Notes under the pieces: generated by a model
Seen by the model: only the letters and a program-made list of their open reading frames with translations
What the model was told of the DNA's origin: nothing
The model's database searches: none
Shown here: one piece after another, positions 60,951 to 64,000 of the stretch
How the letters are laid out: the number at the start of each line of letters is the position of its first letter
Numbering within the stretch: position 1 is the stretch's first letter
Position numbers and translations under genes: made by a program
From: JBBQZP01 sp038207585
GTDB lineage: Bacteria > Pseudomonadota > Alphaproteobacteria > Rhodobacterales > Rhodobacteraceae
Direction: 5' to 3'
DNA: 64,000 bases
Assembly: GCA_038207585.1 (NCBI GenBank)
Contig: JBBQZP010000001.1
Location: 303,043-367,042, forward strand

Positions 60951-62015
60951 TTAGACGCGCAATTCGGTCTGGGCATCGAACAGGTGGATTTTCTCGGGCG
61001 CGATGCCAAAGGCGACGGGTGTTCCCGGTGTAAAGGTCTGGCCCTTGTCAACGATGGCAAGAAACTGGTCGCCGCCGCGCCGGACACACAATTGCGCGTC
61101 ATGGCCCATGCGTTCCACCAGCATCGTCTCGCCACGGATAGGGCCATTCGGGTCCAGAACCACATCTGTGGGACGCAGGCCAACGATCACCTTTTGCCCC
61201 GCCATGACGCCCGAAGTTTTGGGCAACAGCAGTCGGCCGCCCTCAACCTCCACCGCAGGAGCACCCTCGCCGGTGACAACGGTGCCGGCCATGAAATTGA
61301 TCGCCGATGAACCGATGAAATCGGCCACATATTTGCTGGCCGGTGCGTCGTAAACCTGATCCGGGCTGCCGACCTGTTCGATCGCGCCGCCGCGCATCAC
61401 CACGATCCTGTCAGCCATCGTCATCGCCTCGATCTGGTCATGGGTGACGTAGATCGTGGTCGTGCCCAGCGTGTTGTGAAGCTGGCGGATTTCGGTGCGC
61501 ATATGCGCGCGCAGCTTGGCATCCAGATTCGACAATGGTTCATCAAACAGGAACACCGACGCCTCGCGCACCATGGCCCGGCCCATGGCCACGCGCTGAC
61601 GCTGACCGCCCGAAAGCTCTTTGGGGTAGCGGTCAAGATAGGGGGTCAGGTTCAGAACCTCGGCCGCCTTGTCCACCCGTTTTGTCACCTCGGCCTTTGG
61701 CAGCTTGGCAATTTCCAGACTGAAGGCGATGTTTTCACGGACCTTCATCGTGGGATAGAGCGCGTAGTTCTGGAAAACCATCGCAATATCACGGTCGCGC
61801 GGATGCACATCATTCACGCGGCGCCCGTCGATTTCGACATCGCCCTCGGTCACGGATTCAAGCCCTGCGGTCATGCGCAAAAGCGTGGTCTTGCCGCAGC
61901 CGGAAGCCCCCAGCAGAACGACAAACTGATGGTCCTCAATCTTTAGGGCAATGTCGCGCATGACGCGTACAGCGCCATAGGTTTTTCCCAAACCCTTGTA
62001 TTCAACCGTCGCCAT
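60951..62015 (-). CDS. ABC transporter ATP-binding protein, UgpC/MalK type (second)
   Basis: A 354-residue sugar-importer ATPase: Walker A GASGCGKTT near residue 38, signature LSGGQRQR, Walker B VFLFDEPLSNLD, the switch His in YVTHDQIEAMT and a C-terminal OB-type domain with VGLRPTDVVLD. It sits between the aldolase/dehydrogenase and SDR genes; permease genes are not in the window and may lie upstream of the binding protein beyond base 64000. Confidence 0.9.
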   Translation of the reverse strand: MATVEYKGLGKTYGAVRVMRDIALKIEDHQFVVLLGASGCGKTTLLRMTAGLESVTEGDVEIDGRRVNDVHPRDRDIAMVFQNYALYPTMKVRENIAFSLEIAKLPKAEVTKRVDKAAEVLNLTPYLDRYPKELSGGQRQRVAMGRAMVREASVFLFDEPLSNLDAKLRAHMRTEIRQLHNTLGTTTIYVTHDQIEAMTMADRIVVMRGGAIEQVGSPDQVYDAPASKYVADFIGSSAINFMAGTVVTGEGAPAVEVEGGRLLLPKTSGVMAGQKVIVGLRPTDVVLDPNGPIRGETMLVERMGHDAQLCVRRGGDQFLAIVDKGQTFTPGTPVAFGIAPEKIHLFDAQTELRV

Positions 62016-62037
62016 TCAAGACCTCATTTCGATATGC

Positions 62038-62763
62038 TCAGTAGGTCTGGCGCGTGGGCGTCAGCACGATTTCCTGCACGATGGCGCGTTGCGGCAGATT
62101 GTAGGCGTTTAAGGTCAATTCCGCCAGAATATCGGCGGAAATTCCGCCCCCGATGGCGGCCTTGTTGGCCTTGTAATTGGCAAGCGTCGTCTCATCGCGA
62201 ACGCCGTCCAGCACCTCGCTGTCGATGATGCCGGGCGACAGCACGATGACGCGGACATCATGCGGGGCAAGGTAGCCACGCAAGCTTTCCGACACGGCAT
62301 GGACGAAATACTTGGTGCCGCAATAGACCGTGTGGTCGGGGTAGACCTTGCGCCCGGCAATCGAGCTCATCATCACCAGCGTGCCGTGTTTGCGGGCAAT
62401 CATTGCGGCCATGACGGCGTGCACAGAGTTCATCACGCCCTTGGTGTTGATATCAATCATCTCATCCCAGTCTTCGGGTGGCTGGGTGCCGATATCCCCA
62501 AGCCGGGCAAGGCCTGCATTGGCGAACATCATGTCAACCGGGCCGTATTCAGCCTCGGCGTCGCGCACGGCATCGGCAATCGCCTGGCGGTTGCGCACAT
62601 CGACGCGGCGGATCACGGCGCGGGGCAAGCCAAGCGCCTCCATCCGGTCAACCCGGCGGGCCATCAGCAAAACGGGGTGGCCAGCGGCGGAAAACGCGCG
62701 GGCCACGGCCTCGCCAATACCAGAGCTTGCGCCGGTAATGGCGACGAGCGGTTTATCTGTCAT
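62038..62763 (-). CDS. short-chain dehydrogenase/reductase
   Basis: A 241-residue SDR of the YdfG-like type. It has TGASSGIGEAVARAFS at the N-terminus, NAGLARLGD, the catalytic Ser in MMSSIAGRK, Tyr and Lys in YCGTKYFVHA, and SPGIIDSEV. It should oxidise or reduce a sugar or polyol in the pathway of this operon, for example an imported polyol to a ketose before phosphorylation. A strong hairpin lies between it and the binding-protein gene. Confidence 0.87.
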   Translation of the reverse strand: MTDKPLVAITGASSGIGEAVARAFSAAGHPVLLMARRVDRMEALGLPRAVIRRVDVRNRQAIADAVRDAEAEYGPVDMMFANAGLARLGDIGTQPPEDWDEMIDINTKGVMNSVHAVMAAMIARKHGTLVMMSSIAGRKVYPDHTVYCGTKYFVHAVSESLRGYLAPHDVRVIVLSPGIIDSEVLDGVRDETTLANYKANKAAIGGGISADILAELTLNAYNLPQRAIVQEIVLTPTRQTY

Positions 62764-62797
62764 CCTGCGTCCCCTTTTGGCGCACTATTGGCAACCA

Positions 62798-62824
62798 GGG
62801 GGCAGGGCAAAACGCCCCGCCCCC
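62798..62824 (-). terminator. intercistronic hairpin between SBP and SDR genes
   Basis: An 11-bp stem with one mismatch (GGGGGCAGGGC against GCCCCGCCCCC) and a loop of five bases, 12 bp after the binding-protein stop. As in two other importer operons here, it probably raises SBP over downstream products. Confidence 0.55.
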
Positions 62825-62836
62825 TGCAAGCGCACA

Positions 62837-64000
62837 TCAACCCTTGAGGACCGCATCCACTTGGCTGGCGATATCATCAAGCGCCTCTTTCGCAGAACCG
62901 TAGTCGCCCGCGAAATACTTGCCCAAGCCGACCGGGATCGTATCCGACGACAGTTGTGCCCATTCCGGCAGGTCCGGCTCTGACCCCATGTGATTGGCGA
63001 TGGTTTCACGCACGACCGGCAAGTGCCGCGTGGTTCCCGCGCCAACGCGGGCATTGCCCAGAACGCGCGGATCATCATAGACCGATGCGCGGGTCGGCCC
63101 GGTGCCGCCGCCCAGCGTGGTGATCAGCGCCTGAGTATCGGCACAGGTGGCCCACTGCATGAAGATCCATGCCGCATCGGGTGCCTTGGAGTTGCGCGAC
63201 ACAGCAAGCGTCGATCCGCCCTGATGGCCGACGCCGGGGGTTTCGCCAAATCCGGTTTCCGACTTGCTCCGCAACGACGAGGCCGCAGGCGGCACCGCCA
63301 CTTCGCACAGGCCCGACACTTTGGTTTGGGTCGGATCGTCGAAATAGGGGAAGAACTCGCCCCACGACAGCATGGATGCAGCAACACCCTGGGCGACCGA
63401 CTGGCCCTGACCATCCCATGTCCAGCCATCAACCCCGGCCGGCATGGTCTTTTTCAGCTTGTCCCAATACTCCATTGCCGCAAGCCCGGCATCGTCGTTG
63501 CCAACGAATTTCTTGTCGGCATTGAAGATCGAGCCGCCATGACCCCAGAGCCAGGCCGTCCAGTCGCATTCAAGGCTGTAGTGCCCCGATTTCATCTGGC
63601 CGCTGGTGCCGTACATCGCGCCACCTTCACCCGCGCTGATGGCTTCCGAGTTTGCCAGCAGTTCGGGCAGCGTGGTCGGTGCCTTGAGACCGTATTTGTC
63701 GTAGATGTCCTTGCGGTAGATCATGATGAAGATTGGAATGTCGTAAGGCACGCCCACCCAACGGTCCTCGTACTTCGAGATGCCGTCAACGAGCGCCGGC
63801 AGGAAGTCGTCGATGTTGTAGTTCGGCATCGCCAGGTCGGCCTTGGCCTGGATCTGTTCACGCGGGTCGAACACGTCCTGGCTGAACGAGGCAGCCCAGC
63901 TCTGGTCGATGTAGTAAAGGTCGTAGGTGCCGAGCGAAGAGGCGACGTCGAGCGTCATCTTCTGGAGCACCTGCTCCAGCGGCAGAACTTCGATCTCGAC
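62837..64000 (-). CDS. extracellular solute-binding protein family 1 (N-terminus beyond window)
   Basis: 388 codons of a MalE-type binding protein; the frame is open at base 64000 (VEIEVLPLEQVLQKMTLDVA), so the signal peptide and first strand are missing. Visible features are LYYIDQSWAASFSQDVF, GVPYDIPIFIMIYRKDIYDK, WTAWLWGHGGSIFNAD and GGSTLAVSRNSKAPDAAWIF. The ligand is probably a sugar or polyol used by the SDR and aldolase/dehydrogenase downstream. Confidence 0.87.
   Translation of the reverse strand, partial: VEIEVLPLEQVLQKMTLDVASSLGTYDLYYIDQSWAASFSQDVFDPREQIQAKADLAMPNYNIDDFLPALVDGISKYEDRWVGVPYDIPIFIMIYRKDIYDKYGLKAPTTLPELLANSEAISAGEGGAMYGTSGQMKSGHYSLECDWTAWLWGHGGSIFNADKKFVGNDDAGLAAMEYWDKLKKTMPAGVDGWTWDGQGQSVAQGVAASMLSWGEFFPYFDDPTQTKVSGLCEVAVPPAASSLRSKSETGFGETPGVGHQGGSTLAVSRNSKAPDAAWIFMQWATCADTQALITTLGGGTGPTRASVYDDPRVLGNARVGAGTTRHLPVVRETIANHMGSEPDLPEWAQLSSDTIPVGLGKYFAGDYGSAKEALDDIASQVDAVLKG

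Overview
The window is GC-rich and very densely coded. ABC-importer sugar and osmolyte operons, overlapping start/stop codons, SorC, GntR, FCD, AsnC and TetR regulators, and gene orders typical of Rhodobacterales and rhizobia suggest an alphaproteobacterium, most likely a Rhodobacteraceae member. I see no rRNA, tRNA, replication or core housekeeping genes. The stretch reads as an accessory catabolic region (plasmid, chromid or chromosomal island) in which complete operons are separated by dead insertion sequences.

Layout. (1) 1-11183, plus strand: a tightly overlapping operon resembling erythritol/tetritol catabolism. It holds an EryA-like kinase (cut by the window edge), a 2-hydroxyacid dehydrogenase, two class II aldolases, an EryB/GlpD-like dehydrogenase, a second FGGY kinase, a HAD phosphatase, EryC-like, DhaK, DhaL, EryH-like (TIM) and EryI-like (RpiB). 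(2) 11184-12143: a dead IS6-family element. (3) 12144-21861: dhaL plus a SorC-regulator/DhaK fusion gene, divergent from a ribose-type ABC importer, an aldo/keto reductase, a GlcG/HbpS-like protein, a 47-codon ORF and a 3-hydroxyisobutyrate-dehydrogenase-family enzyme. (4) 22241-32261: two divergent operons for amino sugars. One is murQ-SBP-permease-permease-Gfo/Idh-ATPase; the other is kinase-GntR-SIS deaminase-nagA. (5) 33596-46214: an ectoine/hydroxyectoine uptake and degradation cluster (ehuBCDA, eutB, eutC, doeA, an M20 deacetylase, doeD, doeC, an FCD-GntR regulator, an AsnC regulator and an EamA transporter). (6) 46534-57580: a rhomboid protease, then TetR-EmrAB and an AcrAB-type RND pump, with IS256 and IS3 remnants between them. 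(7) 58890-64000, minus strand: a sugar operon with a bifunctional aldolase/dehydrogenase, a UgpC-type ATPase, an SDR and a solute-binding protein cut by the window end.

How the genes work together. Unit 1 should convert phosphorylated four-carbon sugars to D-erythrose 4-phosphate, with unit 3 supplying uptake, a second Dha-type kinase and control. Unit 4 should take peptidoglycan or chitin amino sugars to fructose 6-phosphate. Unit 5 should take ectoines through N-acetyl-diaminobutyrate to aspartate.

Most interesting points: the SorC-DhaK regulator/kinase fusion; a family of roughly 39-43 bp palindromic elements (eight copies) found only inside dead transposase genes, two of them exact 39-bp in-frame insertions; an ectoine cluster that lacks recognisable EutA and AstE-type DoeB but carries an M20 deacetylase in DoeB's place; and clear candidate operators for the ectoine, amino-sugar and EmrAB operons.
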